A stretch of DNA of 64,000 nt from Aspidapion aeneum (lineage: Eukaryota; Arthropoda; Insecta; Coleoptera; Brentidae): NCBI GenBank assembly GCA_963576565.1, contig OY755045.1, positions 37,654,667 to 37,718,666 on the forward strand, written 5' to 3'. The position numbers were made by a program, and so were the translations under genes. This document shows positions 20,526-30,639 of this stretch, piece by piece. The notes beneath the pieces are model-generated. The model was not told the origin of the DNA. It did no database searches and saw nothing but the letters and a program-made list of their open reading frames with translations. Position 1 is the first letter of the stretch. Every line of letters begins with the position of its first letter.

Positions 20526-20529
20526 CTCT

Positions 20530-22058
20530 CAAGGTGTGAACTATATTTCAAAACGTTTTTCAAATAGTTAAGCAAATAAATTTTTAAATTCACCCAAAAG
20601 GACTAAGTAAACCTGACCACGTCAGATCATCTTCTTTATATTATGAAAAATTGTGACTGGGATATCAGTCCTCCTATCTTAACATGATCTTCGACTTCCA
20701 GTTTCTGTTTTAATTTAGGTACTTCGACAAGTTACCAAGATATTTGCTTTACCAATACTTTTTCTAAATACTAAATCAAACCCCGCCAAAGCGAGCCCAA
20801 TGTAACCCATCACAGAGATTTAACTTAGTGTTAGTGTTAGCCCTTTTTGACTCACTCCTTCGATTTAAACCAGGTCTTAGGTCTTGCACACGACTTTTTA
20901 TTTCTTCGTCGGCTGATAATCCATAGTTGCTGTTTTCCTGGTATCGATTTTCATTCAGTCTGATCTCGTCTAAAATTTCAATATCTAAGTGCTAATATTT
21001 GTTACGTTTAGATTTTTTCCTGCCTTTAAGTAAAATATAGCTTTCTTCCCGATGCTACTCTTCATCGCATCTGATGAAAAAAGATCGGTTTCTTTTACTT
21101 TCTCGGACAAGCACTAAACTTTTAGTATTTCCGCTAGATTTCATATTTTTAAATTTACTGCATATAACTTTCTAATTCTAGCTGTCACCTACTTTGTTTA
21201 TATTTACCCCATCAGAAAAAATATGGAAATCCCTTTCCACGTTTTAGCTTTAAGTGAGTGATCATATTCTTCTTAACCAATTTAATTATATATTTAATCC
21301 AATCAGTTATTTTTATACCGTCTGAAAAAGGCTTCCAGAATTGAAAATAATTGCTTTAATACTTTAAGAAAAAAAAACACATGTTGGAGTAGACGTTTTA
21401 CTTCTACGTGACGGATTAGTTTTTTGTCAAACAAAGCAGTTAAATTTTTTATTTAAACTTTGAACATTTTTGGGTTAATATAAAGACATAGTAAGTATGT
21501 ATATGATGATTACATATACCACCCCGAGCTTTCAACCCCTTTGATGCAAGAGCTCGACCTTTTGTATCGAACACCAGTAGCAGAAAAGTAACGCGCGACG
21601 GGGGTGGGAAAAAATTCAGGGGGGAATAATTAGCTCTTCAAAAGCGAAAAATATTCGCCGCGTCTCGGTTGTTAAAAGTGTCGCTGGCTGTAGAAAAAAT
21701 AAACTAGACAGATTGTTCATTAGTAATTTCAAGCTTTGTTGTAATACATCACTCAACAAAATTCAGAGTTTCTTTTTTGATGTTTAAAGTTCAGACAAAA
21801 ATCAAATAAAAAATTTGTGGTAGAAGACTCAAGGAGATAAAAGAAAACACGTCGTGTATTTTTGACACAGTTTTCCACTCAGAGAATGGGCATCGGCCTT
21901 TCAACAAAGCTACCAAAAGAGGACTTCTAATAACTAGCTACTAAAAAATTTGTTTATAAACTACAAAGACTTAAGTTTAAAAGAAAAGAGTTACATTAAA
22001 GTTGATCCATGGAATAGTGGGATACTAGAAATAAGGAAGCAGGTAAACACAGACAGTC
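20530..22058. other. No recognised gene
   Basis: AT-rich sequence without a supported frame, RNA or repeat end. Around 21580-21670 it is briefly richer in G, with no identified feature. Confidence 0.4.
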
Positions 22059-22475
22059 TTATCTAAATAGTTTGACACATAGCGCAATAAAGCCAAAACA
22101 ATATGGCTTCTGAACATAAATCGCAATGTTGATTGACAGAGATATTCCAATATCGGATGAGAAAGCACAGAATGCAGAATGGGCCGCAAGCAATTCTATG
22201 TCCTTTTTTTGGCGGGCGCTGTGAAGAAATGTCACAACATCGCAGGGGATTGCGAAGAAACAAATGTTAAAAATTGAAATCAACAGTGCACTAGAGACTG
22301 CGGCCAGGAGATAGAAAGATCTACAAAAGCGGCTTGGCAACTCCATCCAGCCAACTAAGCTTGCTTCATTTTTCTGAGACGATCCTAATACAAGTGTCGC
22401 TGCTGTCATACTTGCCACAAGTGACGCGAATAAACTTACGCGTCGAGCGCACGTATTACATCTATACACAGACAT
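22059..22475 (-). CDS. Hypothetical protein with two hydrophobic segments
   Basis: A 138-codon ATG frame in a locally GC-richer stretch. It has hydrophobic runs around residues 15-35 (SLFASLVASMTAATLVLG) and 60-85 (FYLLAAVSSALLISIFNICF), and could be a small membrane protein or an exon of one. No family motif is recognised. A CA-rich microsatellite lies at its N-terminal side. A GTAAGT motif inside the frame on the coding strand would be a splice donor if this were a spliced gene. Chance or pseudogene remain likely. Confidence 0.25.
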   Translation of the reverse strand: MSVYRCNTCARRVSLFASLVASMTAATLVLGSSQKNEASLVGWMELPSRFCRSFYLLAAVSSALLISIFNICFFAIPCDVVTFLHSARQKKDIELLAAHSAFCAFSSDIGISLSINIAIYVQKPYCFGFIALCVKLFR

Positions 22476-22853
22476 ATATCTACACACACATACGTCTACA
22501 CACAGAAGTGCTTCATATCATATATTGCGAAAAAGGGGTAACATAAGAGGCGCAATAGTAATGGAAATGGAAACTATGGGTTATAATCCTCCAGTGGCGC
22601 GGCTATTTTTTTTTAAATGTACAAATAAATAGAAACAATATTGCTGTTAAATCGAAACTTCTTGTGCTCAACGAAAAAATAATTTTTTCTTTCTCGTGTT
22701 TTACGTTAAAGGCAAATATATATATTATCCTCACATGTTTTTAGATTTTATGGGCTCACCAGGTGTTAAAGTGTTGTTACATTTTAAGGAAAAACATCTT
22801 CTGGCAGACCACACCAAATAAACAGAACTTTTAGGTTATGTTCTTTTCATAAT

Positions 22854-23189
22854 ATGTTAAAAATGTTGACCAGTTTTTATCTGTGCAAATATTTAATTAG
22901 ATCAAGAATATCGGCTAAAAAGTATCACAAATTGAAAGAGTTCTTTATTAAAGAGAGATATAAGTATTATTCCGCCTTTGTCAAAACCACAGAGGATAAA
23001 TTATCGCCGCCGGCGCCGCTGCAAAAATATAGCTGCATACACATCTCTTGTGACCCCCCACATATTAAAAACACCGAGATTGAGCGATGTGCGGTTCAGG
23101 GCCCCCTGAATCGATCCGATGGTTTCTGCACCCCCTGCCGAGTTACAGAGTGCTCTTCAAGACACTTCCACAGCCACCCTGATTGCTAA
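22854..23189 (+). CDS. Hypothetical 111-residue open frame
   Basis: ATG start, TAA stop, and an AATAAA at about 23192-23200 just after it. The first half is basic and aromatic; the second half is richer in Cys and Pro (eight Cys between residues 60 and 111). The DNA turns markedly GC-richer at about 23000-23160. I recognise no domain. It may be an exon, a relic or chance. Confidence 0.2.
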   Translation: MLKMLTSFYLCKYLIRSRISAKKYHKLKEFFIKERYKYYSAFVKTTEDKLSPPAPLQKYSCIHISCDPPHIKNTEIERCAVQGPLNRSDGFCTPCRVTECSSRHFHSHPDC

Positions 23190-23199
23190 TTTAATAAAT

Positions 23200-25610
23200 A
23201 TCTATCCGGCTGCGTCTTTTGCTTGTTTAATGCGTTTTGGTCGATTGAATTTATTGAAAATTTGTTTAAAATAGAGTTCTGGGAAAAAGTTAATTTTTGC
23301 ACGAAGAAGATTCTTGCTTGGAAGTCAATTTATGATTTTTAGAACCATAAGCCACAGCATAAAAACCAGAATGCGGTGAATCAACCAATGAATGATAAAA
23401 ACCTTGTTGAGATACAAAATCTAAATAATTATCCATAAGTTTTAGCCCTAGATATACAAGTTCTATATCTAAAAACATGCAATATTTTCCATTCTAAAAA
23501 CCTCTAATTTTGATTGTTCACGATATAACTTTTCTTAAATTTATACACTCGTTAGACGCCAGAACGTCCGTCCGTGACGTGCTAACTAAGCCCCATATCG
23601 TATATTCGTCGTGCAATGTAAAAACTACGATACTTACATTCATATATGTATGATCTAATGATCGACCAGATAAACAAAATAATCGCGGTGGACTTGTAAC
23701 TGAAAAACCCGCGCTAATCTGAACCGCTATATTTATTATTTATTATATTATATATTTATTCTACTTAAACTTGAAGAACTGTCTTAATATAGCAATTCAA
23801 AGGTATCCAACTTTGCAGCTACTCTCCTTCTGTGTTGGTAGTCTCGTCACCTTCTGCTCCGAAAACTTCAGCAAGGATTTTGCCATCGGCGTGTCTGATA
23901 CGTTGGATCTTTTTATTGTATTTTTCATTCAGTTTATCATTTTCTTTTCCGTTTTCTAATGTTTACTACTAACTCGTCTCCTGTTTTTTTAGAGCTCCTC
24001 GTCTGTACCTTTTGCTCTATCTCTGTCTTCAACTCCGTCTGCACGTTTCTCTATTTCTTTTTTCTTGTGGTGTCCAGTTCAGTGCTTGCTTTGGTACTCT
24101 ATTTTCACCAATTCTTTGTAAGTGCCCATACTATCTCAGTTCATATATTCTTGTGTTATCCGTTCAGATTTTTTTTCTTTCTATACGGACTTTATTTTTC
24201 ATATTCCTTCAGCATGCCTCCAAAAATCAATTTCTGTAGGTTCGAGAGATTTTTATGATTTCTAGTACTTAAGTAATTATGGTTTTGACAAAGCTCGTAA
24301 ATTTTATATTAATTATGTTTCTTTGGGTGGTATTATAGCTTAAAGTATACTATTAAATTGTCTTGTTACTTGTCTTCCTTTGCAGTTTTGGTTTTTTTTT
24401 AATCAAAGTTACCGCCATTAGTAATTCGCATCCTAATATACAGGGTATCAATTTAAAAACTTTTTAATAAATAACTTTTTCCGTGAAAATTTAGATTTTT
24501 ATTCCGTTTGTTTTTTATAGTAGATATATCAATATTTTTAAAACTGGTATTTCAATCAGCTTCTTTCTTATGGTTATATGGTTTCAGCCGATATAATATA
24601 TAACAGTATATACTTGAAGCAGCCAACCCGGGCCCAAAGTCGTCTTTTACATAATTTATAAATAAACATTCATAATGCACGTTATATTTTAGGCGGAGCG
24701 CAAAATGCCATGCAAATTATGGCGGGGCGGAATGAAAATTTAAATTTTAATGGTCCTTCATCTCATACTTTATATTTTTACACAAAAAAAGTCCTCTCGC
24801 TTGACTCCAAAAAATAAAACAACACCGCGTTTTCTCTCGGTCTTTTAAGATTTTCCCATGTATTTCACCCCCTTTAAAAGTTGCTTGACATTTCGTGAAA
24901 CGACAAACTTTTGACTAAATGCCGTATCCGCAGCTAACCTGTCTGCACTTATATCAGCCAGAGCAAACTCTACAGTTGTGGCTGGGTGCATGGATGTAAC
25001 GACCCTGGACACATTAGGGTTGATCTCCTATGGGTTTCAGGGCGTGACTTGAACAGGTGCTCTGTAAAGACATGAAAGAAATAAAGCAAGTCAACCTTCT
25101 CATTGGGGAGGTAAACGCCTAACGACAGTAGGTCATTTCCCAAACTTTGGAGGAAAGATACAACGCTAAATACTATTCAACCTGAAGCTTTTAAAAATTG
25201 TTAAAGTCCAGAAGTAAGATGATGTATGGAGGATAAAGAATCATACGTCTTAACCAAGCGTTCTGTGGTTCATGGTTCATTGGCTCATGGTTCGCATTGG
25301 AAAAGCTGGGTTTTTATATCTTGCGATATCAAACAATTTCGCCATAAAGCAGAATTGCAAACGCATGGTACTTGATTTTTCTTAGCTTAGCTTTTATAAT
25401 AAGCTCTTGCTTTTTCAATGCGTAATTTTAATCCTTTAGGGTTAGGTTATTCGTTACCACACCAACTATTTTCTAATTTCTACTATTTCTATCTTTAGTT
25501 GTAAATTGTTCGTTTTTTGTCGAGGTGTTCTGCTAAAATCACGGTGTCATCTTAGAACTAAGAATATAAATTTATATCAGAAGGAGTCTGATATATCCTT
25601 TATTATTTTT
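23200..25610. other. No recognised gene
   Basis: AT-rich, with short frames at 23290-23478 (minus), 23771-23959 and 23959-24258 (plus, Phe/Ser-rich), none convincing. A CAGGGTATC near 24441 resembles a MITE end without a visible partner. Confidence 0.4.
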
Positions 25611-25847
25611 TAGCTCACACATATACTATACTATAGTATTAGCTCACACATATACTATACTATAGTAGTGTGAGCTATGGTGATCCTAATTTTTTCGAGA
25701 AAAAAAAAGTTGCTCCGATTTCAAAAATGTTTATATATCTTTGCGTTTCAGATGATTTTGAAACTTGTTTGTTGTTTAAAAATGAACAGAATCCACCGAA
25801 CACAATCCAAATAAAAGGGTGGGGATAGATTTCAAAAATTAGAGTTT

Positions 25848-25859
25848 ATGTGAAAGTAT
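25848..25859 (+). repeat. LINE target-site duplication, left copy
   Basis: ATGTGAAAGTAT, identical to 30249-30260. The uninterrupted element at 54289-54302 has the equivalent single site (ATGTAAAAATAT). Confidence 0.9.
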
Positions 25860-26079
25860 TTTTTTTTTTTTTTTTTTTTTTTTATTTGTCAAACACACTG
25901 TGTTTTTTTTTATTACAATCTAGTCAGTAAGACTAATTAGCAATTTTGTTTTAACTTAATTTACTAGAAAAGTCAGATTTAAACTTAGGGTTCACTCAAC
26001 AGTTCTCCCCGCTTTGTTTAGTCTGTAACTCACAATTGTGTTGTGTTTATAGCATTATTTTGTTTTATGTGTAATTCAC

Positions 26080-28711
26080 TTAGTTTACTAGCTCAAACGG
26101 CTTCACTCTTTTTAGTCGTCGAACTAGCATAGTATTGTCTAGAAGCTGAATTGCTTCCACATTCACATGCCGATGGAGTCTATCTTCATGGCTTTTTGCG
26201 TACTTTTTTATAGTCTCTGCTACAGTTTCGATTTTTAGATCTCGATGAAGGTCACTATTTCGAACGTACCAAGGTGCATTCACAATGTTTCTTAATACTT
26301 TATTTTGAAATCTCTGTACAACTAGAATGTTACTCTCTTTAGCACAACCCCATAGTTGAATACCATATGTCCATACTGGTTTCAGTATTTGTCTATAAAG
26401 CAGTAACTTATTATGAATTGTTAAATTGGACTTCCTTCCAATTAGCCAGTTCATTTTTCTATACCTTATCTCAAGTTCTTCTTTTTTTTTCTTAACATGT
26501 GCTTTCCAGCGCAATTTGGTATCAAGTGTCATACCTAGATATTTTGCCTGATTCGAATATGGTACTGGAATGTTGTTAATTGTTATTTGTATGTGATTTA
26601 TATTTTTGTTTGTAAAATCAACATGAATTGATTTGGTTTCATTTAATTTTATTCGCCACTTTGTGGTCCAACTGTGAATTTGGGTGACTGCATCCTGAAG
26701 TTTCTCTATGCATTTTTCAATAGATTTTTCTACCGTCAATAAACCAGTATCATCGGCAAATGTTGCTAAGTGACAATTTTCTGGCTTTGGGATATCACAA
26801 GTGAATAATAAGTATAGATAAGGGCCTAGTACGCTACCCTGGGGCACGCCTGCTTGAATTTCTCTTAAATTTGAGTATGAGTCTTCCTGTTTTACTCTAA
26901 AATGTCTATCAGATATGTATGATTCCAAAATATCCGAATACTGTTTTGGCAGAAACCTTTTTAGTTTAAAATTAAGGCCTTCATGCCACACTTTGTCAAA
27001 TGCTTGTGCTACATCTAGAAAAACTGCAGAACAAACGTTTCCCTCTTCTAGTGCTTTTTCTATTATATTAGTAATTCTGTGTACTTGATCTATCGTGGAA
27101 TGCTTGTCTCGAAAACCAAATTGATGAGATGGAATAATTTCAATAGAAAGCTATGATGGGTTTTATTCTTTTAAGCAATAATTTTTCATAGAGCTTGGAT
27201 ATAATTGGCAGCAAAGATATTGGCCTGTAAGATGACACGTCATGGAGTGGTTTTCCCGGTTTTGGAATCATGATAACTTCTGCAACTTTCCACAGTTTAG
27301 GTACGTACCTAAGCCTAAAAGACGCATTAATTAGGTTGCATAGTTTTACGATAGCTTTTCTGGGGAGTTGTTTTATGACTACCCCGTTAATAAGATCATA
27401 CCCTGGGGCTTTTTTCGAATTAATATTTTTGATTTCTGTTAATATTTCTTTTGGTGATGTAAGCTTAATATGGTCCTCGATTTGATGGGGTTCATTTAAA
27501 TGAAAGTGTTCATCTGGTGCTTCGTGGGGCTGAAATGTTTTTTCTAAATGACTTGCAAAAATATCTGCTTTTTCTTCGTTACTCCTTGCCCACTGGTTGT
27601 TAGGTTTTCGTATGGGTGGAATTTGGATAATTGGTCTTTTAAAATCTTTGGTTGCTTTCCAAAGGGAATAGTCGGTATTTTTATCATCTGTAAGCTCATT
27701 AAGAAAATGGTTAATAGATTCATTTTTTATTACTAGAATTTCTCGCCTAATGCGCTGCGTCATGTTGTTGAGATTTGTTTTGTCCCGAGGATCACGGCTT
27801 TGTTGCCACTTTCTTCTTAGTTTCCTTTTTTCCAATATAAGGTCTCTAATTTCCTTTGGATAGTTTTTTCCCTTAAAAATTCTCTTTGGTTTTGGACTGT
27901 TTTCCCAAGCTGCTTGTTGAATATTTGTAACAAAATAATCAACTTCTTTATCGATTTGTTCTGGCGTTTGCAATGGTACTGATAGGTTTATTTTTTCTGA
28001 CAGACTTTGTTTAAAACTAATCCAGTCAGTCAGTTTATTAACTAGTGAGATATTTGCTTCTTTCTTTATTATGTTTTTACTAAGAGTTAGAATAATAGGT
28101 GAATGATCTGAGTGTAAATCAAAACTTTCTTCTATATCTACAAAACTTAAAGATATATTTTTTACTATAAAAAAATCAATTAGATCTGGAATTTTTCCTG
28201 GATCTGTTGGATAGTATGTGGGCTTACCAGTTGATATCGGCTCACATTGATATTCACTAATAGCTTGCAAAAGTTCTTTTCCTTTAGAGTTCGTCAGTCT
28301 AGATCCCCAGTAGGTATTTTTTGCATTAAAGTCACCTCCAATTATAAAACGGTTTCCTAATTTTCTGAGAAAATTAAGATATTGATTTTTCTTTAGTAAG
28401 TGCCTTGGTGGTATATAGACAGCACTTATGACTAATGTATATGTTTTGGTTTTTACACTTACTAATGTAGCTTGAATCTCTATGGTTTTATATCCCATCT
28501 CCTCATAGTGTGATATATTTTCTTTAATTATTACAGCACTTCCCCCATGTGCAGTATTGCTAGGGTGAGTTGTATGATACACTTTATAACCTTTAAATTT
28601 AATGTGAGACTGGTTAGTGAAATGCGTTTCTGACACAAGACAGACGTCAATTTTTTCTATGTCTAGAATAAATAAAGCATTCCAAGCTAGGATTCTAAGA
28701 TTACTGACCAT
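26080..28711 (-). pseudogene. LINE ORF2: endonuclease and reverse transcriptase, frameshifted
   Basis: The first frame (28711 to 27140, 523 codons) starts with ATG and holds an APE-type endonuclease in about the first 215 residues (SETHF, GGDFNAKNTYWGS, SDHSPIIL), a linker, and the start of the reverse transcriptase (IPKPGKP, SYRPISLLP). It ends early after KPIIAFY. The +1 frame resumes directly at about 27143 and runs to 26080, carrying QFGF, the AFDKVW region, QGSVLGP and the catalytic FADD motif near 26757, and ending in the usual Jockey-type C-terminal region (WTYGIQLWG, NAPWYVRN). A single base insertion or two-base deletion separates the halves. A sequencing error is possible but cannot be judged here. 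Confidence 0.88.
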
Positions 28712-30086
28712 TTTGAGGCATATTGGTAGCTCCGTTATTGCTACTTTCTAGTTTAGTTAATCGCTCATCAAGTTTGTTCAATTTCTCCAAAATTAATTGT
28801 AGTGTTTGTTCCATAGTATTTTGACTACTGATATTAATATCAGGTATAGTAGCTGTTGCTGCTACTTGGCTGTATGTCCTTGTCACAGAGTTTTGTGTGA
28901 CTGTGTTTCTTGTCTGTTGGTTTTGTCTATTTGTACTCACGTTTGGTATGAGATTCGGTTTCTTAGGTTTATTTTTCAATTTTTGTATTTCCTTAGCAAC
29001 AAGGCATCCTCTGTAGTTAGCAGGATGCTTGCCTCCACAGTGGATGCATTTTGGCTCAGATTCTTTTGGTTTGGGGCATTCTACAGTAAGATGTTTCCCC
29101 GTGCATTTTACGCAACGTGGTTCTTTAGCGCAATATTTTTGCGTGTGTCCATAAGATTGGCATCTTTTGCATTGAGGGACTAACTTTGAGGTTTTTAGTG
29201 CTTTTATTTCCACTTCAATCCCAAGGATACTGGAAATTTCAAAAATTTTGTTGATATCTTCATCGTGGCTGAATGTGAGCATAAACATGTTAAGAGGTTG
29301 TCTTGTTCTCCATTTAAGTTTGTTGCTGGCCTCCAGTGCCTTAAAACCTTTTTTTTGTAGATCAGCTACAATTTTTTGTGGGTCACATGAGAAGTGTAGC
29401 CTATTCGCTATTACTCTAATTGGCCTTATTTGTTTGTTTTCGTATGAGTGCCATTGATGCTTTATTTCATTAAGCATTTTAGTAACCAGCCGATAGCTGT
29501 CTGCGTCTTGTACATTTATTTTAATATTTTCGTTATTTAAAACTTTTATTTTAACTCCTTGTATGATATTTAACTTTTCATAAATATCATTAAAATTATT
29601 TACGCCATTTACCATAATCGGTGGAGGTAATGGAGCTTTTTTAACCTTAGTTGGGGGTTCTTCATTTTGTGTTTTATTGGAGGGCTCTCCAGTGCCCGAG
29701 CTTTGTTGTGGTGGTGAGAGTGAAGTATCCATTCGACGTTTTTTCCAACCTTTTCCTTTTTGTCTGATCCGCTCAGTTTCTCTTGCCAGATCGTCCTCAT
29801 CAGTAATGTAGTCCATGTCAGACTCTTCTTTTTTAGTGACTTTTGTCTCTAAATCTGCAAATTTTCTTTGCATACTTTCCAGTTGACTTCGGAGATAATC
29901 CACTTGTACACTAAGTGAATTTTTTTCGTTTTGGGATTTTTTCCATTCGCTATATAAAACTTCTTCATTTTGTGTTCTAGCATGGCTATCCTGAAATAAT
30001 TCGGCATTATCCATTTTTTCTTGATTTTGTTTGGGCTTTTCGCTAATTTTTAAAACAAGTTTCACACTTTTTTTGCTTTTAAACAT
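28701..30086 (-). CDS. LINE ORF1: Gag-like nucleic-acid-binding protein
   Basis: 461 codons from ATG with no breaks. A charged, probably coiled-coil N-terminal third (about residues 45-100) is followed by a proline-rich basic linker, an RRM-like/PRE_C2HC region, and three Cys/His knuckles at about residues 310-365: CKRCQSYGHTQKYC, CVKCTGKHLTVEC and CIHCGGKHPANYRGC. This order is typical of Jockey-clade ORF1 proteins, which coat the element RNA. The stop codon overlaps the ORF2 start by 11 bp (AATGGTCAGTAA), suggesting termination-reinitiation or frameshifting for ORF2. Confidence 0.88.
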   Translation of the reverse strand: MFKSKKSVKLVLKISEKPKQNQEKMDNAELFQDSHARTQNEEVLYSEWKKSQNEKNSLSVQVDYLRSQLESMQRKFADLETKVTKKEESDMDYITDEDDLARETERIRQKGKGWKKRRMDTSLSPPQQSSGTGEPSNKTQNEEPPTKVKKAPLPPPIMVNGVNNFNDIYEKLNIIQGVKIKVLNNENIKINVQDADSYRLVTKMLNEIKHQWHSYENKQIRPIRVIANRLHFSCDPQKIVADLQKKGFKALEASNKLKWRTRQPLNMFMLTFSHDEDINKIFEISSILGIEVEIKALKTSKLVPQCKRCQSYGHTQKYCAKEPRCVKCTGKHLTVECPKPKESEPKCIHCGGKHPANYRGCLVAKEIQKLKNKPKKPNLIPNVSTNRQNQQTRNTVTQNSVTRTYSQVAATATIPDINISSQNTMEQTLQLILEKLNKLDERLTKLESSNNGATNMPQNGQ

Positions 30087-30248
30087 GATATATTATTTAT
30101 AATACACATTGTATATAGATTCTCAACACAGGTATCTCGCGCGCGATGTTTTTTGTAAACAAAACAAACTCCGACTTTGACCTCGTTAGCACTATCATGC
30201 AGGTACGATGCAATATAACCGTACGGAACTGCGATCGATTGAATACTG

Positions 30249-30260
30249 ATGTGAAAGTAT
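30249..30260 (+). repeat. LINE target-site duplication, right copy
   Basis: ATGTGAAAGTAT, identical to 25848-25859, followed directly by HINE sequence (GGCGTGTGTGATATC). Confidence 0.9.
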
Positions 30261-30639
30261 GGCGTGTGTGATATCAAACGAAAGGTAATTGAGAGTTAAA
30301 CAAAATACATTTTAATTTATTTTAAAAATAGGGTGGGGGTATATTTCAAAAATTAGAGTTTAAGTGAAAATATGGCGTGTGTGATATCAAACGAAAGGTA
30401 ATTGAGTCCGGAGTTTAACAAAATACATTTTAGTTTTTGTTTTTTTTAAGGGTGGGGGTGGATTTCAGAGATTTGAGTTTAAGTCAAAACATGGCTTGTG
30501 TGGTATCAAACAAAAGGTAATTTAGTGTGGAGTTGAATAAAATATATTTCAGTTTTTAGTTATATTAGCTCACACCTACACTATAACTATAGTACCTAGT
30601 GTGAGCTTAGGGGCCCATATATTGGCAGAGTATTTTTTT

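Larger units (their letters stand above)
25860..30248 (-). mobile_element. Jockey-clade LINE, nearly complete
   Basis: About 4.4 kb on the minus strand: 5-prime leader 30087-30248, ORF1 28701-30086, ORF2 26080-28711, short 3-prime UTR and a poly(A) tail seen as T at 25860-25883. It is flanked by a 12-bp duplication. There is no RNase H domain, and ORF1 has a Jockey-type Cys-knuckle region. ORF1 and ORF2 overlap by 11 bp. One frameshift near 27143 breaks ORF2, so this copy is probably dead although recent. Confidence 0.9.
25611..30632 (+). mobile_element. HINE-type non-autonomous Helentron, split by a LINE
   Basis: The 5-prime end has the doubled AGCTCACAC hairpin, then the CCTAATTTTTTCGAGAAAAA block also found at 54030 and, inverted, at about 16970. 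The 3-prime part (30249-30632) has about 90-bp internal repeats (GATATCAAACGAAAGGTAAT), a second hairpin and the terminus GGCAGAGTA. Without the inserted LINE it would be about 620 bp, close to the 653 bp of the copy at 53989. It has no coding capacity and would need the Helentron protein to move. Confidence 0.8.

Noticed and set aside
23959..24258. 99-codon Phe/Ser/Leu-rich frame
   Set aside because: Low-complexity T-rich DNA gives such peptides by chance; no motif supports a protein.
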